A stretch of DNA of 64,000 nt from Paenibacillus dendritiformis (GCF_945605565.1 NZ_OX216966.1:3712001-3776000), one strand, 5' to 3'. Shown: positions 44,153-54,628, numbered from the stretch's first letter. Notes: generated from the letters alone by a model not told the origin. A program made the numbers and translations.

Positions 44153-46741
44153 ATGGATAGCATCAGGTTGATTTCCGCCAAGCTTATGGCGCCGGTTCCG
44201 CGCAAGCATTATATTCGGAGGGAGCGGCTGTTCGCCAAGCTGCGGCAGTTGCAGGAATGCAAGGTCGTTGTCGTGCAGGGATCCGCCGGGAGCGGGAAGA
44301 CGACGCTGCTCACCTCCTATATGAAGGAGTCGGGCCAGCGTCATTTCCGCTGGATTGCGCTGGACGAGGATAATAATGACCTGTACTCGTTCTGGTATTA
44401 TGTGCTGGGGGCCTTGAAGGAGGATCTAGGCAGCAGCACTGAGAACTTGTATCAAGTATTCGAAGCGATCCCGCACAAGCATGATATGGAAACGATCTTG
44501 ACGTTGATCGTGAATCAGCTCCATCGGATGGAAGCGCTCACGCTTGTCCTGGACGATGCTCATGTCCTTGATAAGGAGGAGGTGCTTCGTTCCCTTGAAT
44601 TTTTCATCAAATATAGCCCGGAGCAGGTCCGGCTCGTGCTGCTGAGCCGCGAAGCGCCGAAGCTGTATTTGGGTGAATGGATGATGGACGGCCAATATGC
44701 GGAAATCAATGAATCCGAACTGAAATTTTCTGATGAGGAGGCGGCTCAGTTCCTGCAGCAAACGCTGGCATTGGAGGTTGATCATGATACGGCCGGCAGA
44801 TTGAATGAGCAGACGGAAGGCTGGGCGGGAGGACTGCAGCTTATTGCGCTTGCGATGTCCCATAAGACGGAGATGCCACCTGGCGAGGGCAGCGGAGTGA
44901 ACAAATATATGGTGACGTATTTGTCCAATGAGATTCTTCGCTCGCTGGACGGGGATGAGACGCGGTTCTTGCTGCATACGTCCATTCTGAACTATTTTGA
45001 TGAAGCGATCTGCAATGGTCTGCTTGGGATAAGGGATGCCAGGATGTTCATCGACCGGTTGCAGGACAGAAATCTGTTCCTGGTCACGATTGATGAGACG
45101 GCCGGTTTATACCGGTATCATCATTTATTCCGCGAGTTTTTGCGCTATCGGCTGTCCACGGAAGGCGAGGAGGCGATTCACGCTTTGCATGCCAAGGCCG
45201 CGGCGATCTATGAGCAGCGGGGCGACCAGGCTGAGAGCGTGAAGCATTATATCCAGGCTCGGCGGTATCCGGAAGCGATGGATGTGATCGCCCGCATGCC
45301 GCAGTCGATGCAGGGCTGGGTGCTGCTAAGGCAGATTCCGCTGGCATGGTTGAGCGATAACCGGGATTTGCTGTTCCAGCGGCTGTTCTATCATTTCTGT
45401 ATTCAGGAGTTCGATCAATGCAGATTGCTGCTGGAAGCGCTGGAGCCGGAGCCCGGCAGGGAAGGGGATGGCAGCATCCTGCAGTTCACCCGCTTCTTCA
45501 TGGACGAGGCCGGTCCCGGCTTGGACTTCGAGCCCTTGTCGCTGCAGGAGATGGAACCGATCGGCTTCTCGGATGCGACAAGTGCGATTATTTATGTAAC
45601 GAGTTCCATGATGCTCGGTCTCCGGGATCAATACGCGCAAGCGCTTCATTGTGTCGAGCAGGCGCTGGACCTGGAGGAGCGCAACCCGAACCCGTATATC
45701 CGCTTCTTCGCGTTGACGTGCAAGAGCCAGCTGCTTGAAGCCATCGGCGAGTTCGCTGCGTGCGAGCGGCTGTATGCAGCGTTATTCCAACTGATCGAGG
45801 ATCATCCTTATCTGTCACCGGCGATGGCGACGATTCTGATTGGAATCGGCGGCATTAATATGAAAATGATGCGGCTCGAGGAGGCGGAACACTGGTTCGG
45901 AAAGGTGAAGCGCCAATTCCCGGCCAATTACCCTTCCATGGATATGGGGTATGCCTACAATCGGTTGGAAATGGCCTTGTTCCGCGGGGACACGCGTGCG
46001 ACGCAGGAGCTGATGAGAGAGCTGTGGGAGGAGCCGGCGTTCCGCCATCATCCCTACTACCATCTATCGCTGTTAAGATACCAGCTGATACTCGGTGAGC
46101 CGGATGCCGAGCTGCTGCAGCGGTTCCTGGCACGAGTGCAGGAAGGGGAAGCAAGAGGCCGGCTGCGCTATGACGAGCGGCTGCTCTATGCGAGAGTGCT
46201 GGCCGCCCGGGGAGAAGCGGAGGAAGCGCTGAAGCAGACCGATGATATTCTAATGCAGGTGCGTAAGCGCAAGCTTCCGCTGATCCTGGTCGATGCACTG
46301 CTGCACAAGATAATCATTCTGCATCAAGAAGGCTCCCGGCGCAGGCCCGAAATCTTGAATCTCATCCGGGAAGCCGTCCATTACAGCTATGCGAACGAGA
46401 TTGCCTATCTCTACCTGTTGGCCGGAGAAGCAGCGCAGCAGGCGCTCCGTCAGCTGCTGCAGGAGAAGGAACAGGATCTGCTGGCGAAGGAGAAGGCGTT
46501 CATTCAGCGGGTCAGCTCGTTCTGGAAGCGGGATTCCGGCGGAGGAGATGTGCTGAGCGAGCGCGAACTCGAGGTGCTGCAAGCCGCGGCCTCAGGGCTG
46601 AGGAACAAGGAGATCGGGGTGCAGCTCTGCATTTCGGTTGCCACGGTCAAGACCCATATGATCCATATCTATTCCAAGCTCCAAGCCTCCAACCGGGTTG
46701 AAGCGGTCGAGAAGGCGCGGCAGCTTGGATTGTTGACCTGA
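44153..46741 (+). CDS. MalT-type LuxR regulator (STAND NTPase)
   Basis: An 862-residue regulator. Residues 43-51 are the Walker A (GSAGSGKTT) of a STAND NTPase domain, with LTLVLDDAHVL as Walker B. A winged-helix region follows to about residue 390, then TPR-like repeats to about 780, and the LuxR HTH at the end (DVLSERELEVLQAAASG; NKEIGVQLCISVATVKTHMIHIYSKL). This is the MalT/LAL order, where an inducer bound to the repeats allows ATP-driven assembly and activation. ATG 44153 has GAGG upstream. It is transcribed after the ABC exporter on the same strand and is its likely regulator. Confidence 0.92.
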   Translation: MDSIRLISAKLMAPVPRKHYIRRERLFAKLRQLQECKVVVVQGSAGSGKTTLLTSYMKESGQRHFRWIALDEDNNDLYSFWYYVLGALKEDLGSSTENLYQVFEAIPHKHDMETILTLIVNQLHRMEALTLVLDDAHVLDKEEVLRSLEFFIKYSPEQVRLVLLSREAPKLYLGEWMMDGQYAEINESELKFSDEEAAQFLQQTLALEVDHDTAGRLNEQTEGWAGGLQLIALAMSHKTEMPPGEGSGVNKYMVTYLSNEILRSLDGDETRFLLHTSILNYFDEAICNGLLGIRDARMFIDRLQDRNLFLVTIDETAGLYRYHHLFREFLRYRLSTEGEEAIHALHAKAAAIYEQRGDQAESVKHYIQARRYPEAMDVIARMPQSMQGWVLLRQIPLAWLSDNRDLLFQRLFYHFCIQEFDQCRLLLEALEPEPGREGDGSILQFTRFFMDEAGPGLDFEPLSLQEMEPIGFSDATSAIIYVTSSMMLGLRDQYAQALHCVEQALDLEERNPNPYIRFFALTCKSQLLEAIGEFAACERLYAALFQLIEDHPYLSPAMATILIGIGGINMKMMRLEEAEHWFGKVKRQFPANYPSMDMGYAYNRLEMALFRGDTRATQELMRELWEEPAFRHHPYYHLSLLRYQLILGEPDAELLQRFLARVQEGEARGRLRYDERLLYARVLAARGEAEEALKQTDDILMQVRKRKLPLILVDALLHKIIILHQEGSRRRPEILNLIREAVHYSYANEIAYLYLLAGEAAQQALRQLLQEKEQDLLAKEKAFIQRVSSFWKRDSGGGDVLSERELEVLQAAASGLRNKEIGVQLCISVATVKTHMIHIYSKLQASNRVEAVEKARQLGLLT

Positions 46742-46852
46742 ACGGAGTGCCGGAAGGGGCACGGGCATATACACAGAAGACAGCATCAGAGGGCCGGCAC
46801 GAAGACTCGAAGAGGATGTATTCCTGAAGGAGGTCGGGATGGTGATTGCTGA

Positions 46853-47323
46853 ACTCCCCGCGAATGCCCTGCCCAGATGCCGCTGCCCCGCGGGGAACGA
46901 ACCTGCCCCCGGTGCAAGGATCATCGCAAAGTGCTGACGCGGATGCTCAGCTACGCCCGCCAATATAAAAAGCAAATGCCGCTCGCCGCCTCGATGCTCA
47001 TCGTCACCACGTTGATTGAGCTGATCACGCCCTACATAACGAAGGTGATCGTCGATGGCGTGCTGCAGAACCGGATATCGCTCGGCGTCCTGATGGTAAT
47101 CCGGACTGTGCAAGTGCGGCACCATCATGATCTGTGGATATCGCAGCTGGAGACGGATGCCGGCCAGATGCTGATGACGATGCGCAATCTGCATGAACAT
47201 GTACAGCTTCACGTGGCGGACCGTCTGCTCTTGACGGATGTACATGGAAGACGCGCGGAGATTCGCGATCTTCAGGCGCTGGATGGCGCCAGCAAAAAAT
47301 GGCTAGAGGATGTGTTCAGATGA
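46853..47323 (+). pseudogene. collapsed ABC exporter with DUF1854 domain
   Basis: The frame joins the N-terminal part of an ABC exporter (a CPRC zinc-ribbon pair, then LTRMLSYARQYKKQMPLAASM and the first membrane helix to VIVDGVL) directly to a C-terminal DUF1854-type domain (VRHHHDLWISQLETDAGQ; MTMRNLHEHVQLHVADRLLL; EIRDLQALDGASKKWLEDV). The helices, the rest of the membrane domain and the whole ATPase, several hundred residues in all, are missing at about 47095, and the N-terminal ribbon is interrupted by a stop upstream (46850). In intact homologues, often linked with cyanophycin genes, the domains flank a full exporter. The stop overlaps the next gene (ATGA). Confidence 0.7.
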
Positions 47324-48171
47324 TTCAATACGCTCGCTGCACGGAAACGGCAATGGAGTTAACTTATGAAGCGTTTCGCATCGGATTTTCCGACTACATC
47401 GTACCGATGGAGATCAAGCAGGAAGACTTCGTCAAGCGATTCTTCGGCCCGGAAGGGAATCAGCCGGAGCATTCGTTCATCGCGCTGGACGACGGGAAGC
47501 CGGTCGGGGTTATTCTCGGAGGAGTCAAGCAGTACGAAGGACGCCAGACGATGCGGTGCGGGACATTGGCCATTCATCCCGATTACCGCGGCAGCGGCAT
47601 CAGCAAAGAGCTGTTCGCCCGGCATAAGGAGGAGGCGATTGCTTGCGGCTGCACCCAGCTTTTCCTGGAAGTAATCGTCGGGAACGATCGCGCGATCCAT
47701 TTTTATCGTAAGCTCGGTTATCGCAAAATATATGATCTGTCGTATTATCAGTTAAAGGATCTGTCAGGATTGGCGGCGGCACATGTGGAGGGGCTAGAAG
47801 TAAAGAGCCTGTCGCATGAACGGTTTGAACAAGAGATTCGGGGTTGGCTTCACTTTCATATCAATTGGCAGAATGATGCCGACTATATTCGGCTGTCGGA
47901 AAACAACTCCTTCGTCGCCGCCTATCTGGACGAGAAGCTGGTTGGCGGAATGTGCGTGAACCAGAGCGGGAAAATCAGCTTCTTGTACGTCGACCCGGCC
48001 TATCGCAGCCGAGGCATCGCGTCGGCGATGCTGGGGGAAGGCAGCCGCATGCTCAACCTCGCCGGCTTATCAATAGGTTTTCCGAACAACCACGGGTTGG
48101 AAGGGTTCCTGCTTGGCAAGGGCTTCGAGAAGAACAAGTTTGAGCAATATGAAATGTATTTGTTTTTGTAA
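47320..48171 (+). CDS. tandem GNAT acetyltransferase
   Basis: A 283-residue protein with two GNAT domains. The first (about 1-145) has the acetyl-CoA motif LAIHPDYRGSGISKELFARH and FYRKLGYRKIYDLSYY. The second (about 160-283) has ISFLYVDPAYRSRGIASAMLGEGSRML and a shortened end (FLLGKGFEKNKFEQYEMYLFL). Usually only one domain is active in such fusions. ATG 47320 overlaps the stop of the exporter relic, with GAGGATG upstream, suggesting it was once the next gene of that operon. Confidence 0.85.
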   Translation: MIQYARCTETAMELTYEAFRIGFSDYIVPMEIKQEDFVKRFFGPEGNQPEHSFIALDDGKPVGVILGGVKQYEGRQTMRCGTLAIHPDYRGSGISKELFARHKEEAIACGCTQLFLEVIVGNDRAIHFYRKLGYRKIYDLSYYQLKDLSGLAAAHVEGLEVKSLSHERFEQEIRGWLHFHINWQNDADYIRLSENNSFVAAYLDEKLVGGMCVNQSGKISFLYVDPAYRSRGIASAMLGEGSRMLNLAGLSIGFPNNHGLEGFLLGKGFEKNKFEQYEMYLFL

Positions 48172-48359
48172 ATTTCAGCAGTATCTAAAATCAGGTACGC
48201 TCCCCTTCTCCTGATTGGAGGCGAGGGGAGTTTGTCTATGTGCACATGGAAGAAGCGCCTGCGAGCCGAATCGTGGGCGCCTTTTGCTTCGGCCAGGAAC
48301 GGATAGACAGGATGCGCCGCGTCCGGTTGGGCCGGCTCGATGGGGCTGCTTGCCGTTAT

Positions 48360-48530
48360 TGCCCGAAATCATATAGACGAGCTCTGCCTCGTTCGGATGC
48401 CAGTGCGGTTCGACGGTATGGCCTTGGCTCAGGAAAATATCAAGGGTTCGCTTAAGTGCAGTATATGCGAATGCCCAGACCCGGGTGACCCGGCAAGGCC
48501 AGGGCTGCCATTGTGGAGCGGGTGACGCGT
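48360..48530 (-). pseudogene. fragment of a cupin-domain protein
   Basis: Minus-strand frames read WAFAYTALKRTLDIFLSQGH and then TVEPHWHPNEAELVYMISG, the metal-binding H-x-H-x(4)-E stretch of an oxalate decarboxylase-like cupin, then shift frame. No complete cupin frame exists, so this is a relic in the gap 48172-48668. Confidence 0.5.
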
Positions 48531-48668
48531 CAACGGTTCCGATGGATGACAAAAATGTCACGCTGAACAGGGAAGTTGTCATGTGAATCAATGGATTCTC
48601 CTAATTTTGGCAGGGTATGATTGCATCAGACCGAATGGGAAAAAAAGCTGAGAATAAGGAGAATAAAA

Positions 48669-50186
48669 ATGAGACCGTTTGAGCTGCTATTGGTTCTATC
48701 CAGCTTCACACTGCTGCTGACCGTCAGATGCTCCGGCCGCCTTGGGCAGCGGATGGCTTGGGGGGCGGGCCTTGCAAGCGCGGCGCTCGTTGCCCTTCAG
48801 CTTGCCCTCGAGGGGTATCGGTGGCCGTTGATTCCCGTGTATATGGTGACGGGATCGCTGATCCCCATTTTGCTCTTCAAGGTTTTTCGCACACGCGCTC
48901 GCTTTCGGCTCCCGCGGCCCGTTGCATTTAGCGGCTATGCTGTTGCCGTGATGCTGCTGGGTGTGTCGGTAGCGCTCCTATCCTTCTTTCCGGTCTTTCA
49001 TTTCGCGAAGCCGAACGGAGCCTATGAAGCAGGAACCATGACATTTCATTTTACGGATGAACGCCGTGAAGAAATGCATACCGCATCCGCCGCTGACCAC
49101 AGAGAGCTCGTCGTTCAGATCTGGTATCCGGCTGTCCCTGCCGATCGGCAAGAGACCGGGCATCTGTTTCCGGAATCGGAAGACAGCTTCAATCGGATGA
49201 TGTCATCGTTTGCGGAGAAAATGCATGTGCCTGCTTTCGTATTGGACTATTGGAAATATATCCGCACCAACTCCTATGTCGAGGCCGATCCCCGCCAGGA
49301 CGCGGCGCCTTACCCCGTCGTCATCCTCAGCCATGGAATGGGAACGTCCCGGCTGCTGCATACGTCGCAGGCGGAGCAGCTGGCCAGTCACGGCTATATG
49401 GTCGTTGCCCCGGATCATACGTATAACACGATGGCCACCGCTTTTCCGGATGGACGCGTCACCGGCTTCGAGGAACCGTTCTCGGCGTCAGGATTTTTTG
49501 ATACCGCTCCCAGCACGGGTGCCGTATGGTCGCAAGATGTAGACTTCATCATCGATCAACTGGAATTGCTCCATGACGGCACGATTTCAAGTCCGTTGCA
49601 AGGGACAATCGACCTGAACCGGATCGGCATGATGGGGCATTCGTTCGGAGGGGCCACGGCGTTTGAAGCCGTCTATTCGAATCCGCGCATTAAAGCCGGC
49701 ATCAACATGGATGGCGCTCTGTATAATCCGGATAACAAAGGAACTCTTCCGAAGCCGTTTCTATTTATGGAAGCGGAGGATTTTATGGCGAGAAAGCGGC
49801 AAATCGAGCAGATGAACGAGACGATCACGGACGAAGAATTGAAGAAGATGTACTTAACGAGGGAGATACTGCACGGATTGAAAACGCAATACAGCCTGAT
49901 CGATCGCGTGGCGCAGCAGGGAGCGACGCTGGTTTACATCGAAGGGGCGGCCCATTATAATTTCACGGATTTCCCGCTATTCTCGAACCTGCTCCGCTAC
50001 ACTGGCATGGCGGGTGACTTGAAGGGGACGAGAGGAGCAGACATAATCAATCAATATGTGCTCGATTTCTTCAACAAGCATCTCAAGGGAACCGGGGGCA
50101 AGCTCCTGCAGGGACCGAGCGCGGAGTACCCGGAGGTGAAGTTCCCATATCTGTCGGAGCGGCAGAAGCGGCCTATGGGCCAATAG
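48669..50186 (+). CDS. PAF-acetylhydrolase-like membrane-anchored lipase/esterase
   Basis: A 505-residue protein with four N-terminal membrane helices (to about residue 112) and an alpha/beta hydrolase of the platelet-activating-factor acetylhydrolase family. ELVVQIWYPAVPAD, VVILSHGMGTSRL (oxyanion region), IGMMGHSFGGATAFEA (nucleophile Ser), INMDGALYNP (Asp) and EGAAHYNFTDFPL (His) are visible. The domain should face outside. ATG 48669 has AAGGAG seven bases upstream. Single gene; the phosphodiesterase-like lipoprotein downstream may also work on the surface. Confidence 0.85.
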   Translation: MRPFELLLVLSSFTLLLTVRCSGRLGQRMAWGAGLASAALVALQLALEGYRWPLIPVYMVTGSLIPILLFKVFRTRARFRLPRPVAFSGYAVAVMLLGVSVALLSFFPVFHFAKPNGAYEAGTMTFHFTDERREEMHTASAADHRELVVQIWYPAVPADRQETGHLFPESEDSFNRMMSSFAEKMHVPAFVLDYWKYIRTNSYVEADPRQDAAPYPVVILSHGMGTSRLLHTSQAEQLASHGYMVVAPDHTYNTMATAFPDGRVTGFEEPFSASGFFDTAPSTGAVWSQDVDFIIDQLELLHDGTISSPLQGTIDLNRIGMMGHSFGGATAFEAVYSNPRIKAGINMDGALYNPDNKGTLPKPFLFMEAEDFMARKRQIEQMNETITDEELKKMYLTREILHGLKTQYSLIDRVAQQGATLVYIEGAAHYNFTDFPLFSNLLRYTGMAGDLKGTRGADIINQYVLDFFNKHLKGTGGKLLQGPSAEYPEVKFPYLSERQKRPMGQ

Positions 50187-50393
50187 CATGAGGAACGCAG
50201 CATCGGCTGCCTGCGCCATCGGCGTATTTTTCCAACAAAAAAGCATAAAAGCCCGTTTAATTCGCACCCTATATATTGTATGAGGTTATTCATGCCAAGA
50301 CGGCAGGGAATTCGTCCGGTCATCGCGGATTCGCCGGTCTCCGCCTGCCATTGGCTCGTAGCCTACTTCATGTATAGGTGGGGTGACACGTTC

Positions 50394-51986
50394 TTGCGGC
50401 TCAAAATGAGGTTGTTCATTGTATTGCTCTGCATCTTGGCAGTCGCTCCCGGTTGCCAGAAGCCGGACCCGAAAGCGAAGGAAGACCGAATACAACTGCA
50501 GTCCATTCAAGGCACCGGTTCCAAGAAGGTTATCTATCTGATGATTGATTCCTTGATGGCGCAAGCCATCGATAGGGGCATCGAACGGAATGAGCTGCCT
50601 GCGCTTCAATTTCTGATCAAGTACGGACAATATTATAAGAATATGGTCTCTTCTTTTCCGACGATGTCGGTTACGATTGACAGTTCTCTGCTGACGGGCA
50701 CGTATCCTGACGAACATCGAATCCCGGGGCTGACCTGGTATTCCGCGTCCGAGAAGAAAGTCATTAATTACGGGACGGGTCCGATGGAGGTGTTGAAGCA
50801 CGGCGTTAACCCGGTATTGACCGATCTCTTGCAGCATCTGAACGGCTCGCATCTGAATCCCAAAGTTCCGACCATCTATGAGGACCTGGCCCGGCGCGGG
50901 CAGACAGCTGGCTCCATTAACGGGTTGGTCTTCCGAGGGACGAAGAAGCATACCTTATCGATTCCCGCCTGGGTTCAGCGTCCTGCCTCCTTGCCGCGGC
51001 AGATAGAGGTCTCAGGCCCCGATCTGCTGGCGCTTGGCGCATTTTCCAACCCATTCGAGGGGAAGACCGATCTTCGTGACGGCATCACCCGTCGTATAGG
51101 ATTGAATAATGCCTATTCCGTGGAAGCGGCGAGATATTTGATAAGCAACAACCAACTGCCGGATTTCTTATTTGTCTATTTGCCGGATCTGGATCAGAAG
51201 CTGCACAAGAATGGACCCGGGGAACGAAGGGGCGTCCAACAAGTGGATCGGCAGCTTCGTTCGTTGCTCGAAGAATTCGGCTCGATGGAAGATGCTTTGC
51301 GGCAGGCGGTATTTATTATTGCCGGGGATAGCGGCATGACGTCCATTTTGCCGGCCCGGGACAATCCGGTCATCGAGCTGCCTTCTATCCTGACCAACTA
51401 TCGCGTGCTGCGGCCAGGCGAGCCGGTGTCCGATGAGACCGACTTGATTCTCGCGGTCAATGAGACGATGGCCTATATTTACACGAACGGCAAAGATAAG
51501 CCGCTGCGAAAGGTAGCCGAAGCGCTGTCTTCTGATCCGCGCATCGACCTGATCGCGTGGAAGGATACCGGCTGGGTACATGCGGTTCCAGGGAATAAGA
51601 GACAGGAGATCCGGTACCGTGCGGACGGGCCGCTGCTCGATGCCTATGGGCAGACATGGATGATCGAAGGCGATGCGAAGGTGATGGATCTTCAGGTTGA
51701 TTCATCTGCGAAGACGGTTAGCTATGGCCAATATCCTGACGGACTGCGGCGATTATCGGCAGCTCTGCATTCCCATGCGGGCGAGTTCCTCGTCGTAACC
51801 GCGAAGCCGGGCTATGAGCTGGCGGACAGAAGTTCCCCGACGCATAAAGGCGGCGGGGGACATGGGTCGATGCGAAGCGAGGAGTCGCTCGTGCCGCTGA
51901 TTATTTGCGGGACCGATCGGAAGCCGGAGCATTTGCGCATCATTGACTTGAAGCCGTTTCTGCTCGAATTGCTCACGCGCAGGTAA
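50394..51986 (+). CDS. lipoprotein of the type I phosphodiesterase/nucleotide pyrophosphatase family
   Basis: A 530-residue alkaline-phosphatase-superfamily enzyme. The N-terminus is a lipoprotein signal ending APGC, with Cys near residue 21. The catalytic set is visible as YLMIDSL (metal Asp), SSFPTMSVTIDSSLLTGTYPDEH (nucleophile Thr), PDLDQKLHKNGP (Asp/His), IAGDSGMTS (Asp) and GGGGHGS (His). Such enzymes cut phosphodiester or sulfate-type bonds on the cell surface. The start is set at TTG 50394, six bases after GGTGGGGTGA; ATG 50406 gives a normal lipoprotein too. Confidence 0.8.
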   Translation: MRLKMRLFIVLLCILAVAPGCQKPDPKAKEDRIQLQSIQGTGSKKVIYLMIDSLMAQAIDRGIERNELPALQFLIKYGQYYKNMVSSFPTMSVTIDSSLLTGTYPDEHRIPGLTWYSASEKKVINYGTGPMEVLKHGVNPVLTDLLQHLNGSHLNPKVPTIYEDLARRGQTAGSINGLVFRGTKKHTLSIPAWVQRPASLPRQIEVSGPDLLALGAFSNPFEGKTDLRDGITRRIGLNNAYSVEAARYLISNNQLPDFLFVYLPDLDQKLHKNGPGERRGVQQVDRQLRSLLEEFGSMEDALRQAVFIIAGDSGMTSILPARDNPVIELPSILTNYRVLRPGEPVSDETDLILAVNETMAYIYTNGKDKPLRKVAEALSSDPRIDLIAWKDTGWVHAVPGNKRQEIRYRADGPLLDAYGQTWMIEGDAKVMDLQVDSSAKTVSYGQYPDGLRRLSAALHSHAGEFLVVTAKPGYELADRSSPTHKGGGGHGSMRSEESLVPLIICGTDRKPEHLRIIDLKPFLLELLTRR

Positions 51987-52108
51987 GAGTCTTAGAAGTT
52001 TTGCCGAGATGATGAAGCGAAGCACTTTTGCCGGCTGGAGCTTCGGAACGGTAGGGGAGATCGACGAAGGCCGAACCTATCCTTATCATCCATAACGGAC
52101 AACAATAG

Positions 52109-52141
52109 GAAGCAGCTCCCGATGGGCATGGGAGCTGCTTC
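52109..52141. terminator. bidirectional terminator between convergent genes
   Basis: GAAGCAGCTCCC (52109-52120) pairs perfectly with GGGAGCTGCTTC (52130-52141), between the phosphodiesterase and the SLH hydrolase. Confidence 0.8.
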
Positions 52142-52145
52142 TTCG

Positions 52146-54194
52146 CTAGAACAACCCGCCTTCGCGATATAACCCCTGGAAGGCGTGGTACAGCATATAT
52201 GCCGCTTCCTGGCGCAGCAGGGGATCCGTGGCCCGGACATCGATGGTGCCGTCAGCGCCCGGCGCTGTATCCGGGCCGAACAGCCGGCGGGCCGCGATGC
52301 TCTGCACCGCTTCCAGAGCCCAGGAATCGGCCGTCCCGGCAAGCGCCGCTTCGGAAGGCTTCGCTGGTGCGACCTGGACGAGCGTCCGCCACAGGATGGC
52401 TGCCGCCTCCTGACGGCTGATCATGCGATCCGGCTCGAATGCGCCGCCGGCCGCGCCCTTGATGATTCCGCGCTCTGCCAATGTATTGATATGCTGCAGG
52501 TACGGGCTGTCTGCGGTATCCGTGAATGCGGCCGCGCTCTTGGACACCGGCAGATCGAGCATGCCGGTCAGCAGGCGGGCGAATTCGCCCCGGGTCACGG
52601 CTTCCTCGGCGCCGAGCGGATGATCCTCTTGCTCCTTCAGCACACCCAGCTTCTGCAGCTGTTCCATCGCATCGCGGTACGGCTGAGCGGCCGTCGCGGC
52701 GGTGTCGGTGCTTGGGGGCTGATCCGGAGTCTTCACCGCCATGCTGTACGGATTCAGATACATCATATATCCGATGGATCCGTCCTCCCTCTCCTTGAAT
52801 GCCATCGTTAACCCATAGTCATCGATGAACAGCAGCGGGTCGATCTGTCGCAATTCAACTTTGCCGCCAACGCTGTCCTCGACGATCAGCTTGCCATCGC
52901 CGGATGCGGCAACGCGGGTCAAGTTCATTCCTTTGCGAGCGTCGCGATAGAGGCCGGAGAACCGCTCCAGCTCCGTCCGGCTCGGCTTGAGAAAGACCGG
53001 CTTGGCAGACTCTTCCGGGAAGAACCGGTTCATGAATGCCTGCATGAACTCCACCCGCAAATGAGCGTTTTTCATATTATAGGCGATGAAGATGCCGACT
53101 TTCTCTTCCGGCAGCAGCCACATCCACGAAGAGAATCCGTCCGTGTCTCCTGCTTTCTCGATCACGTGCCGGCCGTTATGCAGCGGATGCAGCGCCGCTT
53201 CGAACCCATAGGTCATATTGGGCTTCTTCGGGTGGATGGCATAGTGGAAGCGGTGCATCTCTGCCACGGCTGATCCGGATAGGATCCGATTGCCATCGAG
53301 CTCGCCGCTGTTCAGATGAGCCATCATGAACCTGGTCATGTCACTTGAGGTCGAATGCATGCTTCCGTGCGGTGCGATGGTTGGCGTATAGGCATATGGG
53401 GCAATTGCCGCCCCGGAAGAGCCATAGCCGACAGCCATGGCGGATCTGGTGTCTGCATCCATAACGAAGCCGGAATGCGTCATGCCCAATGGCTTGAATA
53501 TCTTGTTCTCCATATAGTGCTCGAACGGCATCCCCGAGACCTGTTCGACAATATAGCCTTGGAGCAGATTGGCAAAGTTGTCGTATTTGAACATATCGCC
53601 CGGCTTCCGAACAACGGACGGCATGCGCTCCCGAAGATATTGCTCCATCGATGTGTATTTGCCGAAATCGGTATGGGTATCCTTCGCATCCATATCCGTA
53701 TAATCGAAGCCGGTCGTATGGGTCAGCAAATGCTTGATCGTTACCGGTTCCTTGAACGGATTATTCAACCTCAAGCCTTCGCCCAAGTAAGCTTCGATGT
53801 TGTCATCCAGCCCGATCCGGCCTTGATCGGCGAGCTGCATGACGGCTGTCGCGGTAACCGATTTGCTGATGGAGGCAATCCGGACGACCGTATCCGCCGT
53901 CATCGGTATCCGTTTCTCCGCGTTCGCCATGCCATACCCTTTATCGAGAAGAACCTGATTGTCCGTCACAATGGCAACCACTGCGCCGGGAGCTCCGGAC
54001 GAGCGGAAAGAATCGCTTGCAAAAAACTCATCTGCAAATGCCTCCACTTCCTTCAGATCGCCGGGGCCGAAGCGCGCGGCTTGCGCCTTCGTTCCGATAT
54101 TATCAGATCCCTTTGCCGCAGCGGACGGACCGAACGCCATGATGGCGGCCAGCGCCAGCGTTAGAACGCGGGCGGCTGTCTTTCCTTGTTTCAT
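52146..54194 (-). CDS. secreted serine hydrolase (class C beta-lactamase fold) with SLH domains
   Basis: A 682-residue exported protein. Residues 1-27 are a signal peptide (RVLTLALAAIMAFGPSAAA). The beta-lactamase/D-Ala-D-Ala peptidase-like domain (about 40-400) has the SxxK motif SISK (Ser108-Lys111), a Tyr-x-Asn motif in KYDNFANLL and KAG before DTDGFSS. The end (about 540-682) carries two or three S-layer homology repeats (FTDTADSPYLQHINTLAERGI; FEPDRMISRQEAAAIL; LLRQEAAYMLYHAF), which tie it to pyruvylated wall polymer. Relatives act on D-amino peptides or esters. ATG 54194 follows AAAGGGGAAAAG. Confidence 0.9.
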   Translation of the reverse strand: MKQGKTAARVLTLALAAIMAFGPSAAAKGSDNIGTKAQAARFGPGDLKEVEAFADEFFASDSFRSSGAPGAVVAIVTDNQVLLDKGYGMANAEKRIPMTADTVVRIASISKSVTATAVMQLADQGRIGLDDNIEAYLGEGLRLNNPFKEPVTIKHLLTHTTGFDYTDMDAKDTHTDFGKYTSMEQYLRERMPSVVRKPGDMFKYDNFANLLQGYIVEQVSGMPFEHYMENKIFKPLGMTHSGFVMDADTRSAMAVGYGSSGAAIAPYAYTPTIAPHGSMHSTSSDMTRFMMAHLNSGELDGNRILSGSAVAEMHRFHYAIHPKKPNMTYGFEAALHPLHNGRHVIEKAGDTDGFSSWMWLLPEEKVGIFIAYNMKNAHLRVEFMQAFMNRFFPEESAKPVFLKPSRTELERFSGLYRDARKGMNLTRVAASGDGKLIVEDSVGGKVELRQIDPLLFIDDYGLTMAFKEREDGSIGYMMYLNPYSMAVKTPDQPPSTDTAATAAQPYRDAMEQLQKLGVLKEQEDHPLGAEEAVTRGEFARLLTGMLDLPVSKSAAAFTDTADSPYLQHINTLAERGIIKGAAGGAFEPDRMISRQEAAAILWRTLVQVAPAKPSEAALAGTADSWALEAVQSIAARRLFGPDTAPGADGTIDVRATDPLLRQEAAYMLYHAFQGLYREGGLF

Positions 54195-54628
54195 TTTTCT
54201 TTTCCCCTTTCTCACAGCCTGCTTTATCAAGCCTTGTTCGAGTATATCCGCTGACGCGGCGTCACTTTCAACCCCCAACTTGGCAGCATGGAACATGAGC
54301 ATTTTCCGGGTGCGGCCGGGCGGAGGGGCAGACATGCGGCTGGCGGGCTGTGTGATTGCGCATTATTGGACACTGCCATATAATTTAGATGCGATGGAAG
54401 CATTTTTCTGACCGCTTTTACCTCAAACGCAAGAAAGGGTGATCGTATGTTTTTTCCATCGGCCATCATCTTCAGATCGCTCCATGCAACGTCTGCACGA
54501 TAAACAGATGGCGATAGCTGCATGGAGATAATGTGAAAATATCGCCGACATTCATTCTGACGGGCTATTCTGTTTTGACGGCAGACTTGCGATCCTTACG
54601 AATTTTAAAGAATAAGGAGCGAGTTGGA

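Noticed and set aside
52011..52097. Short frame beginning MMKRSTFAG between the phosphodiesterase and the SLH hydrolase
   Set aside because: No RBS and no conserved feature; it ends in the shared terminator region.
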